From Motiliproteus sp965230185 (GTDB taxonomy: Bacteria; Pseudomonadota; Gammaproteobacteria; Pseudomonadales; Balneatricaceae), in assembly GCA_965230185.1 (NCBI GenBank), contig OZ245995.1, positions 4,278,001-4,342,000 of the forward strand: a stretch of DNA of 64,000 bases, given 5' to 3'. This document shows, piece by piece, positions 16,503 to 24,632 of the stretch; the first letter of the stretch is position 1; each line of letters opens with the position of its first letter. Under the pieces are notes generated by a model. It saw nothing but the letters and a program-made list of their open reading frames with translations, searched no databases and had not been told where the DNA came from. The translations under genes and the position numbers were made by a program.

Positions 16503-17986
16503 TGCTTTCAGCTGAAGTGATGCTACAACTCACCATGGTGATCCCGGCACTGGCGACTTTCGCCATTCTGCTGTCTCACCGTTCACCCAACCTTCGGGAA
16601 GCAATCACCCTGGCCACCGGTCTGGTTGTGTACAGCCTGGTGGTGGGGCTCTATCGACACCATATGGCCGGCCAGGCGCTACAGGTCAGTTGGGGGGAGA
16701 TCCTGCCCGGGCTGAGTGTCAGCTTCAAACTGGAATCGCTGAGCCTGCTGTTTGCACTGATCGCCGGTTTCCTCTGGCCAATCACCAGCCTCTTTGCCAT
16801 CGGTTACATGCGGGGCAACAACGAGAAGAACCAGACCCGCTTCTACGCCTGCTTCGCGGTAGCGATTGCCGCAGTGATGGGCGTCGCCTTTTCGGCCAAC
16901 CTGTTGACGCTGTTTATCTTTTACGAGATTCTGACCCTCTCTACCTACCCACTGGTGACCCACGCCGGCACCGACAAGGCCAGGCTGGGTGGGCGGACCT
17001 ATCTTGGTATCCTGATCGTCACCTCGATCCTGTTCCTGCTGATGGCGATGCTCGGCACCTGGTACCAGGCCGGTCAGCTGGACTTTGTCCACGGCGGTAT
17101 ATTCCCAGACAGTGCCCCCACCGCGGTGACCGCCACGCTGCTGGTGCTCTTTGTTTTCGGTATCGGCAAGGCAGCGGTGATGCCGTTTCACCGCTGGTTA
17201 CCCGCCGCCATGGTCGCCCCAACCCCCGTCAGTGCGTTGCTGCATGCGGTGGCCGTGGTCAAGGCCGGTGTTTTCACCCTGCTCAAGGTGGCGGTCTTTA
17301 TCTTTGGTATCGATCTGCTAAGCCAGTTGCCTACGACCCAATGGCTGCTTTATCTGGCCGCTGCCTCGGTGCTGCTGGCCTCCTTTGTCGCAATGCGCAA
17401 GGACAACCTGAAGGCACGACTGGCCTACTCAACCGTGGGGCAACTGGGCTATATCACCGTCGGCGCGTTACTGGCCACCGAGGCAGGAATAGTCGGTGGC
17501 GCCATGCATATCGCCGCTCACGCCTTTGGCAAGATAACCCTGTTCTTCTGCGCCGGCGCCATCTATGTGGCCGCCCACAAAACCGAAATCAGCGATATGC
17601 GCGGTATCGGCCGACAGATGCCGCTGACTATGCTGGCCTTCTTTATCGCCAGCCTGGCGATCATCGGCCTGCCACCGACCGGCGGCACCTGGAGCAAGTG
17701 GTTCCTGATTACGGCCACCCTTGATGCCGGACAGGTGGTCATCCTGCTCGCGCTGATGCTCAGTTCGTTGCTTAATATCGTCTATCTGCTGCCTGTCCCT
17801 TACCGTGCTTTTTTCCCCAACGACGGCAAGCCGGTCTGGCAGCCCAGTGAGATCCGGGAAGCCCCGTTACCCGCCCTGATCGCTATCGGTATAACGATCC
17901 TCTGCAGCCTGGCGCTGTTTGTCTATCCACAGCCCTTCTATCTGCTGGCCAGTACCGTGGTCGATGGAGTCACCTATGGACAATAA
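16499..17986 (+). CDS. Second large proton-translocating subunit, MrpA N-terminal (NuoL)-like
   Basis: 495 residues from ATG 16499 (ATGA overlap with mrpD); a longer frame reaching back to 16400 is a shadow of mrpD. The segment GIGKAAVMPFHRWLPAAMVAPTPVSALLHAVAVVKAG is typical of MrpA N-terminal/NuoL proteins rather than MrpD, and STVGQLGYITVGALLATEAG is the discontinuous helix. It ends after about 14 membrane segments without the DUF4040 tail of full MrpA, which is found instead on the gene at 13643. It therefore probably supplies the MrpA core of the complex. Confidence 0.85.
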   Translation: MMLSAEVMLQLTMVIPALATFAILLSHRSPNLREAITLATGLVVYSLVVGLYRHHMAGQALQVSWGEILPGLSVSFKLESLSLLFALIAGFLWPITSLFAIGYMRGNNEKNQTRFYACFAVAIAAVMGVAFSANLLTLFIFYEILTLSTYPLVTHAGTDKARLGGRTYLGILIVTSILFLLMAMLGTWYQAGQLDFVHGGIFPDSAPTAVTATLLVLFVFGIGKAAVMPFHRWLPAAMVAPTPVSALLHAVAVVKAGVFTLLKVAVFIFGIDLLSQLPTTQWLLYLAAASVLLASFVAMRKDNLKARLAYSTVGQLGYITVGALLATEAGIVGGAMHIAAHAFGKITLFFCAGAIYVAAHKTEISDMRGIGRQMPLTMLAFFIASLAIIGLPPTGGTWSKWFLITATLDAGQVVILLALMLSSLLNIVYLLPVPYRAFFPNDGKPVWQPSEIREAPLPALIAIGITILCSLALFVYPQPFYLLASTVVDGVTYGQ

Positions 17987-18296
17987 TCTCCCGGACAAGC
18001 GCGACGAGAAGCTCTACCTGTTCGATAAGCCGGAGAACATCAAGCGGCTGCTGCATGGGTTCTATGCCATCTGCGCCCTGCTGATCGTTCTCGATTTCGT
18101 TATCCACCGCCATATCTACCACAGCTGGGAAGTGGCGCCGGCCTTCTACGCCATCTATGGTTTTACCGGTTGCGTGGTGCTGGTTCTGATCGCCAGGTGG
18201 ATGCGTAGCTTCCTGATGCGTGACGAGGATTACTACGACCGCGAGGAGCTCAAACAGCCTGACCCTGATAAGGAGGCCAGGCATGTGGATCACTGA
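17976..18296 (+). CDS. Small two-helix membrane protein of the Mrp operon
   Basis: 106 residues from ATG 17976, overlapping the preceding stop by 11 bases and the following start by 14 bases. Two membrane segments (about 28-45 and 56-76: FYAICALLIVLDFVIHR, AFYAIYGFTGCVVLVLIARW) between charged tails (PDKRDEKLYLFDKPENIK and a C-terminal DRE/DPDKE-rich end). I do not recognise a named family. Its tight overlap on both sides implies that it belongs to the antiporter complex, perhaps as an accessory subunit. Confidence 0.8.
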   Translation: MDNNLPDKRDEKLYLFDKPENIKRLLHGFYAICALLIVLDFVIHRHIYHSWEVAPAFYAIYGFTGCVVLVLIARWMRSFLMRDEDYYDREELKQPDPDKEARHVDH

Positions 18297-19974
18297 GCTT
18301 CCCCCCTTCGCCCCTTTTTTCATTGCGGCCCTGCTGGCGCTGGTGACCCGTGGCTCGCTGCGCGCCTCGATCCTGCTGGCAACGCCGCTGCTGGGCGGTC
18401 TGCATCTATGGACGGTGCCCGAAGGTATTCACCTGCAGTACAGCCTGCTGGATCTGCAGCTGACTCTGTACCGGGCGGACAAACTGAGCCTGCTGTTCGG
18501 CTATATCTTCCATATCGCGGCGTTAATCGGGATTGTCTATTCTCTGCACGTGAAAGACACACTGCAGCAGGTCAGCGCCTTAGTCTATGCGGGCAGCGCC
18601 CTCGGCGCGGTGTTTGCCGGCGATCTGCTGACCCTGTTTATCTTCTGGGAGATCCTGGCGATCTCCTCGGTCTTCCTGATCTGGGCGCGACGAACCGAAC
18701 GCGCCTTCAAGGCGGGTATCCGCTATTTACTCTTCCAGATCCTGTCCGGGGTCATCCTGCTGGTCGGTGCCATCGCTTACTATCGCCAGACCGGCAGCCT
18801 CGAGTTCACCTTCATCGGCCTGGAAGGCAGCGCTGCCTGGCTGATCTTCATCGCCTTCGGCATCAAGTGCGCTTTCCCGATGCTGCACACCTGGGCCACC
18901 GACGCCTACCCGGAAGCCACCCCCACCGGCACCGTTTTCCTCAGCGCATTCACCACCAAGGTAGCGGTCTACACCCTGGCCCGCGGCTACCCGGGCACTG
19001 AACTGCTGGTCTACATCGGCGTCACCATGGCCTGTTTCCCGATCTTCTTTGCGGTGATCGAAAACGACCTGCGCCGGGTACTGGCCTACAGCATGATCAA
19101 CCAGATCGGCTTCATGGTGGTCGGCATCGGTATCGGTACCGAACTGGCCCTCAACGGTGCCGTCTCCCACGCATTCAACGATATCCTGTTCAAGGGGCTG
19201 CTGTTCATGTCGATGGGCGCGGTACTGCATATGACCGGTAAGATCGACGGATCGGCGCTGGGGGGGCTTTACAAGACGATGCCCAGGACCACCATACTCT
19301 GTATCATTGGCGCCGCTTCGATCTCGGCCTTCCCGCTGTTTAGCGGTTTTGTTAGTAAGTCGATGGTGATGAGCGCGGCGGTCAAAGAAGGCTACGACTG
19401 GATCTGGCTGTTGCTGCTATTCTCGGCGGCGGGTGTTTTTCACCATGCGGGCATCAAGATCCCCTATTTTGCCTTCTTCGCCCACGATTCGGGTATCCGC
19501 ACCTCAGAGCCACCTGGCAACATGCTGATCGCTATGACCATTGCGGCCGTACTCTGCGTCGCTATCGGTGTCTATCCCTGGGCGCTCTACTCGATTCTGC
19601 CCTACGATTACAGCTACAACCCCTACGATGCCACCCACGTGCTGACCCAGACCCAGCTGCTGTTCTTCTCGGCCCTGGCCTTCGTCTGGCTCAACCTGAA
19701 GGGCTACTATCCTCCCGAACTGCCCTCGGTCAACCTGGACAGCGACTGGCTCTATCGTCGGCTGGGCCCGACGGTGGTGGGCGCCACCTTCGCCAGGATC
19801 TGGAAGATCGATGAACTCCTCAGAAGCAGGGGGCAGACAAAGATCAGGGTGATGCTTGCCTATATCTCCCATCATGTACCCGACGGCATACTCTCACGCA
19901 GCCATCTCACCAGCAGTATGGTCACCTGGGCAACGCTTATGCTGGCCTCCTATCTGGTACTGAGTTTTTTTTAG
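18283..19974 (+). CDS. Third large proton-translocating Mrp subunit (MrpD-like)
   Basis: 563 residues from ATG 18283, chosen because of a perfect AAGGAGG at 18270-18276; the frame extends upstream only as a shadow. Complex I-type proton channel family: FIFWEILAISSVFLIWARR with the conserved Glu, IKCAFPMLHTWATDAYPEATPTGTVFLSAFTTKVAVY with the conserved Lys, and SMINQIGFMVVGIGIGTELA. A C-terminal extension of about 80 residues (from LNLKGYYPPEL) carries a final helix. Last gene of the operon; with three such channels the complex is larger than a standard Mrp antiporter with its MrpA-MrpD pair. Confidence 0.88.
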   Translation: MWITELPPFAPFFIAALLALVTRGSLRASILLATPLLGGLHLWTVPEGIHLQYSLLDLQLTLYRADKLSLLFGYIFHIAALIGIVYSLHVKDTLQQVSALVYAGSALGAVFAGDLLTLFIFWEILAISSVFLIWARRTERAFKAGIRYLLFQILSGVILLVGAIAYYRQTGSLEFTFIGLEGSAAWLIFIAFGIKCAFPMLHTWATDAYPEATPTGTVFLSAFTTKVAVYTLARGYPGTELLVYIGVTMACFPIFFAVIENDLRRVLAYSMINQIGFMVVGIGIGTELALNGAVSHAFNDILFKGLLFMSMGAVLHMTGKIDGSALGGLYKTMPRTTILCIIGAASISAFPLFSGFVSKSMVMSAAVKEGYDWIWLLLLFSAAGVFHHAGIKIPYFAFFAHDSGIRTSEPPGNMLIAMTIAAVLCVAIGVYPWALYSILPYDYSYNPYDATHVLTQTQLLFFSALAFVWLNLKGYYPPELPSVNLDSDWLYRRLGPTVVGATFARIWKIDELLRSRGQTKIRVMLAYISHHVPDGILSRSHLTSSMVTWATLMLASYLVLSFF

Positions 19975-19983
19975 TCACAGGCC

Positions 19984-20011
19984 GCCCCCTACCACGATAG
20001 TTGGTGGGGGC
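19984..20011 (+). terminator. Hairpin after the Mrp operon
   Basis: Ten-pair stem with one bulged T: GCCCCC plus ACCA pairing with TGGT plus GGGGGC, 7-base loop, ten bases after the last mrp stop codon. No T-run follows, so it may be a factor-assisted terminator. Confidence 0.5.
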
Positions 20012-20052
20012 GTCGCCATTATCGCCCCAGGCTCTTTTAAAGAATATGGCAT

Positions 20053-20088
20053 CCCCCCCCCTGTTGGCAGGGAAGTATCACTACACCA
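20053..20088 (+). repeat. Imperfect repeat copy A (C9 tract plus GGAAGTATC-ACTACA)
   Basis: A nine-C tract followed by CTG..GCAG-GGAA-GTATC-ACTACA. It matches 21182-21217 apart from small indels and a few substitutions. The two copies lie about 1.1 kb apart, on either side of the small membrane protein gene. Confidence 0.55.
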
Positions 20089-20228
20089 ACACCGTCTAAA
20101 CATCTGTAAAAGGCCAGCAACTGAGGTAGGGCTGGTACTTTCTCGACGGTTCCATTGCGACGGTAGCTGCCGCCCAAAGATCCGTTGCAGTCAACATCCG
20201 GTTAGTGTTGTGAAGAGCCCCTGGGCCA

Positions 20229-20247
20229 GGCCAAAATCACCTGGTCC
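20229..20247 (+). repeat. Second imperfect repeat pair, copy A (GCCAAAA..CACCTGGTCC)
   Basis: The 19-base stretch here recurs at 21066-21084 with one substitution and one inserted base. Together with the C-tract repeat it suggests that both flanks of the gene at 20287 come from a related element. Confidence 0.5.
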
Positions 20248-20280
20248 CAGCGGCAGCTCAGTGTCGATTCTTGCCGCTGG
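20247..20280 (-). terminator. Hairpin downstream of the small membrane protein gene
   Basis: Perfect 9-bp inverted repeat CCAGCGGCA/TGCCGCTGG with a 16-base loop, starting 6 bases after the stop codon at 20287. No T-run; terminator or element end. Confidence 0.45.
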
Positions 20281-20286
20281 CTAGCA

Positions 20287-20721
20287 CTATCTTCGATGCA
20301 ACAAGTAGAGAACAAGAAGTACGCCAGCTGCTGTGACGATAAATCCGACTGAACCGTACACTGACGGTTTCGAGAAGTAGACGCTTTTGTGTGCAGTCGT
20401 GGCTATCATGAAAACGACCTCATCCAACACCAATGCGCTACCGACACCCAGACCAACGCGCGTGGAAACGGAGATCCAGTAGGGATGGGGCTCAAACGTG
20501 ACTATGAATGCCGACAGGATAGTTAGAAGTGCACCCGTGAAGAGATGTCTGACTATATATCCTGCGACATACAGATGGTTGATGCCAGATACATAGAGAT
20601 ATAATCGCACAGCGACAACACAGATAACCATCGAAAGTAGTATCCACAGCATCGTTTCCTTCGGTGAAAGCATTCTCGGGCTTTTTGGCATTACGTCGTA
20701 TGCTCCCTTCCACCCCATCAA
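20287..20721 (-). CDS. Uncharacterised four-helix membrane protein
   Basis: 144 residues (134 if the ATG at 20691, preceded at 11 bases by GGGAG, is the start). Four membrane segments: about 24-46, 54-72, 86-110 and 122-142; a conserved-looking acidic/aromatic loop VTFEPHPYWISVSTRVGLGVGSALVLDEVVF separates the middle pair. No family recognised. It stands alone on the minus strand in an AT-richer, gene-poor region between imperfect repeats, so recent acquisition is possible. Confidence 0.65.
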   Translation of the reverse strand: MMGWKGAYDVMPKSPRMLSPKETMLWILLSMVICVVAVRLYLYVSGINHLYVAGYIVRHLFTGALLTILSAFIVTFEPHPYWISVSTRVGLGVGSALVLDEVVFMIATTAHKSVYFSKPSVYGSVGFIVTAAGVLLVLYLLHRR

Positions 20722-21212
20722 CCAGAGTTCGCTTCGGTATTCTGAGATTTATATCCTGTGCTCTGACGCTGCTTGATGTACAGGGAATCAATAGCTTTTA
20801 AGCGGTACGCGTCGGAGAACTGATCCGCCACTTGTAAGCCAAATTGTAGTAATAAATGGGAGCTCCATTTATCTCCAAGTGATGTCGAAAAATACTCGAA
20901 GAGGGTATTCTTCGATTGTTATCTCGAATGAAGATTGGTTGGCTGGAAGGAACCAGTACAGGCGAACCCTCAGTGTCTGCTCTGGGTAACAGGAGGTAAT
21001 CAACGCAACTTCATTAAAGCCGGGCGTGAGCGACTCCCTGATGTCGTTCAGGGCCGCTGATCCACGCCAAAAACCACCTGGTCCAGTGCGCTTAGTGTTA
21101 ATAGCGGACTACTAACCACCTATGTGGAGAAGGCCGTTCCTGGCATTTAGCAGACATTGAAGCGCAAGATATGGTGAGTCTCCCCCCCCCTGAGCAGACA
21201 GGAAAGTATCCA
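20722..21212. other. Gene-free AT-richer stretch
   Basis: 491 bases with no recognisable gene. It contains the second copies of the two imperfect repeats (21066-21084 and 21182-21217). Nothing else was seen. Confidence 0.4.
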
Positions 21213-21217
21213 CTACA
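21182..21217 (+). repeat. Imperfect repeat copy B, overlapping the LysR gene end
   Basis: C9 tract plus CAGGAAAGTATCCACTACA, partner of 20053-20088. Its last bases overlap the stop codon of the LysR gene, which ends at 21213. Confidence 0.55.
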
Positions 21218-22067
21218 GCCCCCCTTTATACTGCCTTAACAGCGCCTCATAAAACTCCTGGATATGGGGGGCCGTGGGCGATGGTGAGATACAGATACCG
21301 ATGCTGCGATCCAGGGAGAAATCCTTGATAGGAATAAAACTGACGTCATAGGGTGTCACCCGCTCTGTGACAATTGAAACACCAAGGTTTGCAGATACCA
21401 GAGAAAGCACAAACTCATCGCTGTCAGCCTGCAAGACCGTGTGTGGAGTGATCCCCTGCTGCTGGAAAACGGCATTCACATCTCCCCAGAAATCACATTT
21501 CACGCGCTCAATAAATAACTCGCCGGAAAGAGCCTTCAGCTCTGTCGATTTCTCGTTGGCAAGAGGGTGCTGTGATGACACCGCCACACAGAGTTTCTCC
21601 GCAATCAGGGGCACGAAGTTTCCGGCCCTGGTATTGCTGTTTACCAGAATAAGATCAACTTTTTGCTGCTGAAGCATCTGAACTAATTCATCGCTTCCTG
21701 CGACAACAAGCTCAATCAGTATATGTGGATGCGTTACCCGATGGGTACGGACCATCCTGGCAACATGATCCATATGAATATTGGACAGTACACCAATGAT
21801 GATTCTGTCAGGCTTATCACTGAGTTTCGATTTTATCGTCAGCAACTGGTTGAACGATTGCCTGGCCGGCCCGAGAAACTGCTCTCCGGCGGGGGTCAGT
21901 GTCGCCGACCGGCTGCCACGGTTGAACAGCGTGACATTCAGCGATTCCTCCAGCTTTCGAATACCTGCGGACAAGGTGGGCTGGCTGACATGAACATTCC
22001 TGGAAGCCGCCAGAAAAGTGCCACTGTCAACAACCGCCAGAAAGTACTTGATCTGCTGCAGATCCAT
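21213..22067 (-). CDS. LysR family transcriptional regulator
   Basis: 284 residues with the N-terminal winged helix (1-60: MDLQQIKYFLAVVDSGTFLAASRNVHVSQPTLSAGIRKLEE in outline) and a LysR substrate-binding domain (about 88-284). It is transcribed divergently from the SDR gene at 22161 with 93 bases between the starts, the classic arrangement for a LysR protein controlling its neighbour. The inducer is unknown. The 3' end overlaps an imperfect repeat. Confidence 0.92.
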   Translation of the reverse strand: MDLQQIKYFLAVVDSGTFLAASRNVHVSQPTLSAGIRKLEESLNVTLFNRGSRSATLTPAGEQFLGPARQSFNQLLTIKSKLSDKPDRIIIGVLSNIHMDHVARMVRTHRVTHPHILIELVVAGSDELVQMLQQQKVDLILVNSNTRAGNFVPLIAEKLCVAVSSQHPLANEKSTELKALSGELFIERVKCDFWGDVNAVFQQQGITPHTVLQADSDEFVLSLVSANLGVSIVTERVTPYDVSFIPIKDFSLDRSIGICISPSPTAPHIQEFYEALLRQYKGGL

Positions 22068-22160
22068 ATAGACATCTTCTATACATTACAAAGTAAAAAA
22101 CAGTTATTTCTATATGGTAAACCTGATTAACATGAATTCTCAACTTAACAGGAGAATCAC

Positions 22161-22922
22161 ATGTACTCAGATAAGACTGTAATCGTAACCGGCGCGTCAT
22201 CAGGAATGGGTAAGGCGATAGCCCAGGCTCTGGTTGAGGCCGGTGCCAATGTGGTAATCAACGCACGCAGCCAGCAGAAGCTGGAAGCCTTTGTCGCTGA
22301 GAATTCAGAAAACAGATCCCGCATCCGGGTGGTCGCCGGGGATATTGCGCTGAAAGCCACCGGCCAGGCTCTGACAGAAGCGGCGCTGGAGGCCTTCGGC
22401 AGTGTTGATGCCCTGATTAACAATGCCGGTATTTTTGTCCCCCGGCCCTTCCTGGAGGTGACCGAAGAAGAACTTGACGGCTACTACGCCACGACCGTTA
22501 AAGGGAGCTATCTGACGTCCCAGGCCGTCATCCCGGCGATGCAGAAAAATGGCGGCGGGAACATTATCAACATCGGCTCGATGTGGGTTGAAAACCCGAT
22601 CGAAGCCACCCCTGCATCCGCATCACAGGTGGCCAAGGGAGCCATGCACACCCTGACACGCCACCTGGCGATTGAATTTGCAAAGGACAACATCAGAGTC
22701 AACACCATCGCGCCAGCAGTCATCGAAACGCCCCTTTACGATGATCTGATGGATAAGGAACAGCTGCGAAGCCTGTCCGGGCTCCACCCCCTGGGTAAGC
22801 TTGGCCAGCTGGAAGACATTATTTGCTGGGTCATGCATCTGATTGGTCCGGGCAGCAACTTTGTTACCGGCCAGACTCTGTTTGTTGACGGTGGAATCAC
22901 CGCCGGTTCGCACTCCTCATAA
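22161..22922 (+). CDS. Short-chain dehydrogenase/reductase family protein with altered active site
   Basis: 253 residues. The nucleotide-binding motif TGASSGMG (10-17) and NNAG (87-90) are intact, with R36 after the second beta strand suggesting NADP preference. The active-site Ser is S140 and Lys K159, but the position four before the Lys, normally Tyr, is Ser155 (SASQVAK). The enzyme may use another residue or a different chemistry. AGGAG lies just upstream of ATG 22161. It heads a unit with RidA-like and flavin monooxygenase genes, divergent from a LysR regulator that probably controls it. Confidence 0.88.
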   Translation: MYSDKTVIVTGASSGMGKAIAQALVEAGANVVINARSQQKLEAFVAENSENRSRIRVVAGDIALKATGQALTEAALEAFGSVDALINNAGIFVPRPFLEVTEEELDGYYATTVKGSYLTSQAVIPAMQKNGGGNIINIGSMWVENPIEATPASASQVAKGAMHTLTRHLAIEFAKDNIRVNTIAPAVIETPLYDDLMDKEQLRSLSGLHPLGKLGQLEDIICWVMHLIGPGSNFVTGQTLFVDGGITAGSHSS

Positions 22923-22959
22923 ATTCAGCAGACCAGCTTCTACAGCTGACAGGTGCAAA

Positions 22960-23433
22960 ATGTTGAATATCAGACAACTTGTTTCAGATGCCGGACTTAC
23001 CTTACCGCAGGCCCCCGGGCCTGTGGGAAACTATCAGGCCACCATCAGTACCGATAATCTGCTGTTTATCTCGGGGCAGTTACCCCTGAGCAACGGTGAA
23101 CTTATCTATACCGGCGCCTTAGGTCAGGATTTAACAGCTGAAGAGGGTAAAAGTGCCGCAGAGCTCTGTGCACTGAATCTGTTGAGTCAGCTGGATCAGG
23201 CTCTGGAAGACCGCGCTCTGGAAGACCGCGCCCTGAAGTCCATCGTTAAAGTTGAAGGCTACATCAACGCCTGCGAATCATTTACCGAACATGCGGCCGT
23301 CCTGAATGGCGCATCCGATCTTCTGTTCAATGTTCTGGGTGATAAAGCCGGGCATATACGGACGGTGATTGGTTGTAGCAGTTTGCCGATGAATGCAGCC
23401 GTCGAAGTATCCATCATCGCAGAGCTGGCCTGA
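22960..23433 (+). CDS. RidA/YjgF family protein (non-canonical subgroup)
   Basis: 157 residues from ATG 22960; the longer frame from 22843 overlaps the SDR gene and has no start signal. The fold motifs are present: LPQAPGPVGNYQ, NLLFISGQLPLSNGEL and a C-terminal LPMNAAVEVSIIAELA. The Arg needed for imine hydrolysis in true RidA (Arg before LP) is replaced by Ser, so it belongs with the subgroup lacking 2-aminoacrylate deaminase activity. A perfect 15-base tandem duplication (23200-23229) adds ALEDR. It follows the SDR gene by 37 bases in the same unit. Confidence 0.88.
   Translation: MLNIRQLVSDAGLTLPQAPGPVGNYQATISTDNLLFISGQLPLSNGELIYTGALGQDLTAEEGKSAAELCALNLLSQLDQALEDRALEDRALKSIVKVEGYINACESFTEHAAVLNGASDLLFNVLGDKAGHIRTVIGCSSLPMNAAVEVSIIAELA
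23200..23229 (+). repeat. 15-base tandem duplication inside the RidA-like gene
   Basis: GCTCTGGAAGACCGC occurs twice head to tail without a mismatch (23200-23214, 23215-23229), adding five residues in frame. A partial third copy (GCCCTGAAG) follows. The lack of drift between copies points to a recent event. Confidence 0.85.
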
Positions 23434-23449
23434 ACGCCCTTCCCCCTGA

Positions 23450-23480
23450 GGCAGCGCAGCTACCAGCGCTGCCGCTTATT
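23450..23480 (+). terminator. Hairpin between the RidA-like and luciferase-like genes
   Basis: Perfect 8-bp stem GGCAGCGC/GCGCTGCC (23450-23457, 23466-23473) followed by GCTTATTTTC. It may partly end transcription from the SDR unit. Confidence 0.5.
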
Positions 23481-23549
23481 TTCTTCAGGACGTTTGCTGC
23501 AACCCGCAGCGGACTCATTTCACCACTTGTTACCGGAGGCAGGTCGACA

Positions 23550-24494
23550 ATGAATAACCAGAACCGGGGCTATCAGCGTATGTTTAAGCCGGGCAAACTG
23601 ACAGTCGGGTTGTTTTTTCCACTGGAATCCTATGAGTCGGATATACCTGAGATGGAGAATCAGGAAGAGCTGGCAACACTGGCTGAAGCTCTTGGTTACT
23701 CCGCGCTCCGGGTCAGGGATGTGCCTTTAAGAGACCCCTCTTTTGGTGATGTCGGACAGATCTATGATCCCTGGGTCTATCTTTCCTGGATCGCAGCCCA
23801 TACCTCAGACATCGCACTGGCGACCGGCTCAATCGTGTTACCTTTGCGGCACCCGCTGCATGTCGCCAGGGCATCAGCCTCTGTAGATCGGCTATCTGAT
23901 GGCAGGCTTGTTCTGGGAGTGGCCTCCGGTGACAGGCCCGTTGAATTTCCGGCATTCAACGTCATACGCGAAAACAGAGGCGCGCTCTTTCGTGAGCAGA
24001 TTAAGGTACTGAATCACGCTCTGTACGATGACTTTCCCCGCTATGACAGTCCTTACGGAAAACTGACCGGGCTTGCCGACACCCTGCCCGGGCCGGTCAG
24101 CCGTATTCCGCTTCTGACAACCGGCAACAGCCAGCAGAGTATCGACTGGATCGCCGCACATTCAGATGGCTGGATAAGCTATCCGAGATCGATCAGACAT
24201 CAGCAGAAGCTGATTCGGGAGTGGCGCAAAGCGGTCGAACAGAACGGCCCGGGAGACTTTAAACCGTTCACGCAGTCGCTCTATATCGACCTGAGCAGGA
24301 ATCCGGATGAGCCAGCCAGACCTATCCACCTGGGTTTCAGGAGCGGCCGCACAACCCTGATCGCTTTTCTTCACCAGCTTCAGGAGATCGGTGTTAATCA
24401 TGTGGCTATTAATCTGAAGTATGGTCAGAGGCCTGCTTCAGAAGTCATCCGGGAAATCGGCGAGGAGGTGCTTCCACACTTCACTGCAGGATAA
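23550..24494 (+). CDS. LLM-class flavin-dependent oxidoreductase
   Basis: 314 residues, luciferase-like monooxygenase fold using FMNH2. N-terminal KLTVGLFFPLES is the first beta strand; ALATGSIVLPLRHPLHVARASASVDRLSDGRLVLGVASGD is the typical central stretch; GWISYPRSIRHQQKLIREWR lies in the C-terminal half. It resembles the LLM subgroup of about 310 residues often found with nitronate or nitrogen-heterocycle genes. GGAGG at 23536-23540 supports ATG 23550. Substrate unknown. It lies 116 bases after the RidA-like gene, past a hairpin. Confidence 0.88.
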   Translation: MNNQNRGYQRMFKPGKLTVGLFFPLESYESDIPEMENQEELATLAEALGYSALRVRDVPLRDPSFGDVGQIYDPWVYLSWIAAHTSDIALATGSIVLPLRHPLHVARASASVDRLSDGRLVLGVASGDRPVEFPAFNVIRENRGALFREQIKVLNHALYDDFPRYDSPYGKLTGLADTLPGPVSRIPLLTTGNSQQSIDWIAAHSDGWISYPRSIRHQQKLIREWRKAVEQNGPGDFKPFTQSLYIDLSRNPDEPARPIHLGFRSGRTTLIAFLHQLQEIGVNHVAINLKYGQRPASEVIREIGEEVLPHFTAG

Positions 24495-24553
24495 GTATCT
24501 CTGTTACTGACAGAGAGGAAGAAAGCTCTGTAAGGATAGTAACCGAGCTGTAA

Positions 24554-24586
24554 GGAGTCTCATCCAGCGGTAACAAATGAGACTCC
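24554..24586. terminator. Bidirectional hairpin between convergent genes
   Basis: Perfect 9-bp inverted repeat GGAGTCTCA/TGAGACTCC with a 15-base loop, between the luciferase-like gene (+) and the cytochrome b561 gene (-). Confidence 0.5.
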
Positions 24587-24632
24587 GTCAGCCCTTCACT
24601 CGGTGAGTGATGACGACTACAGGGATGACCTG

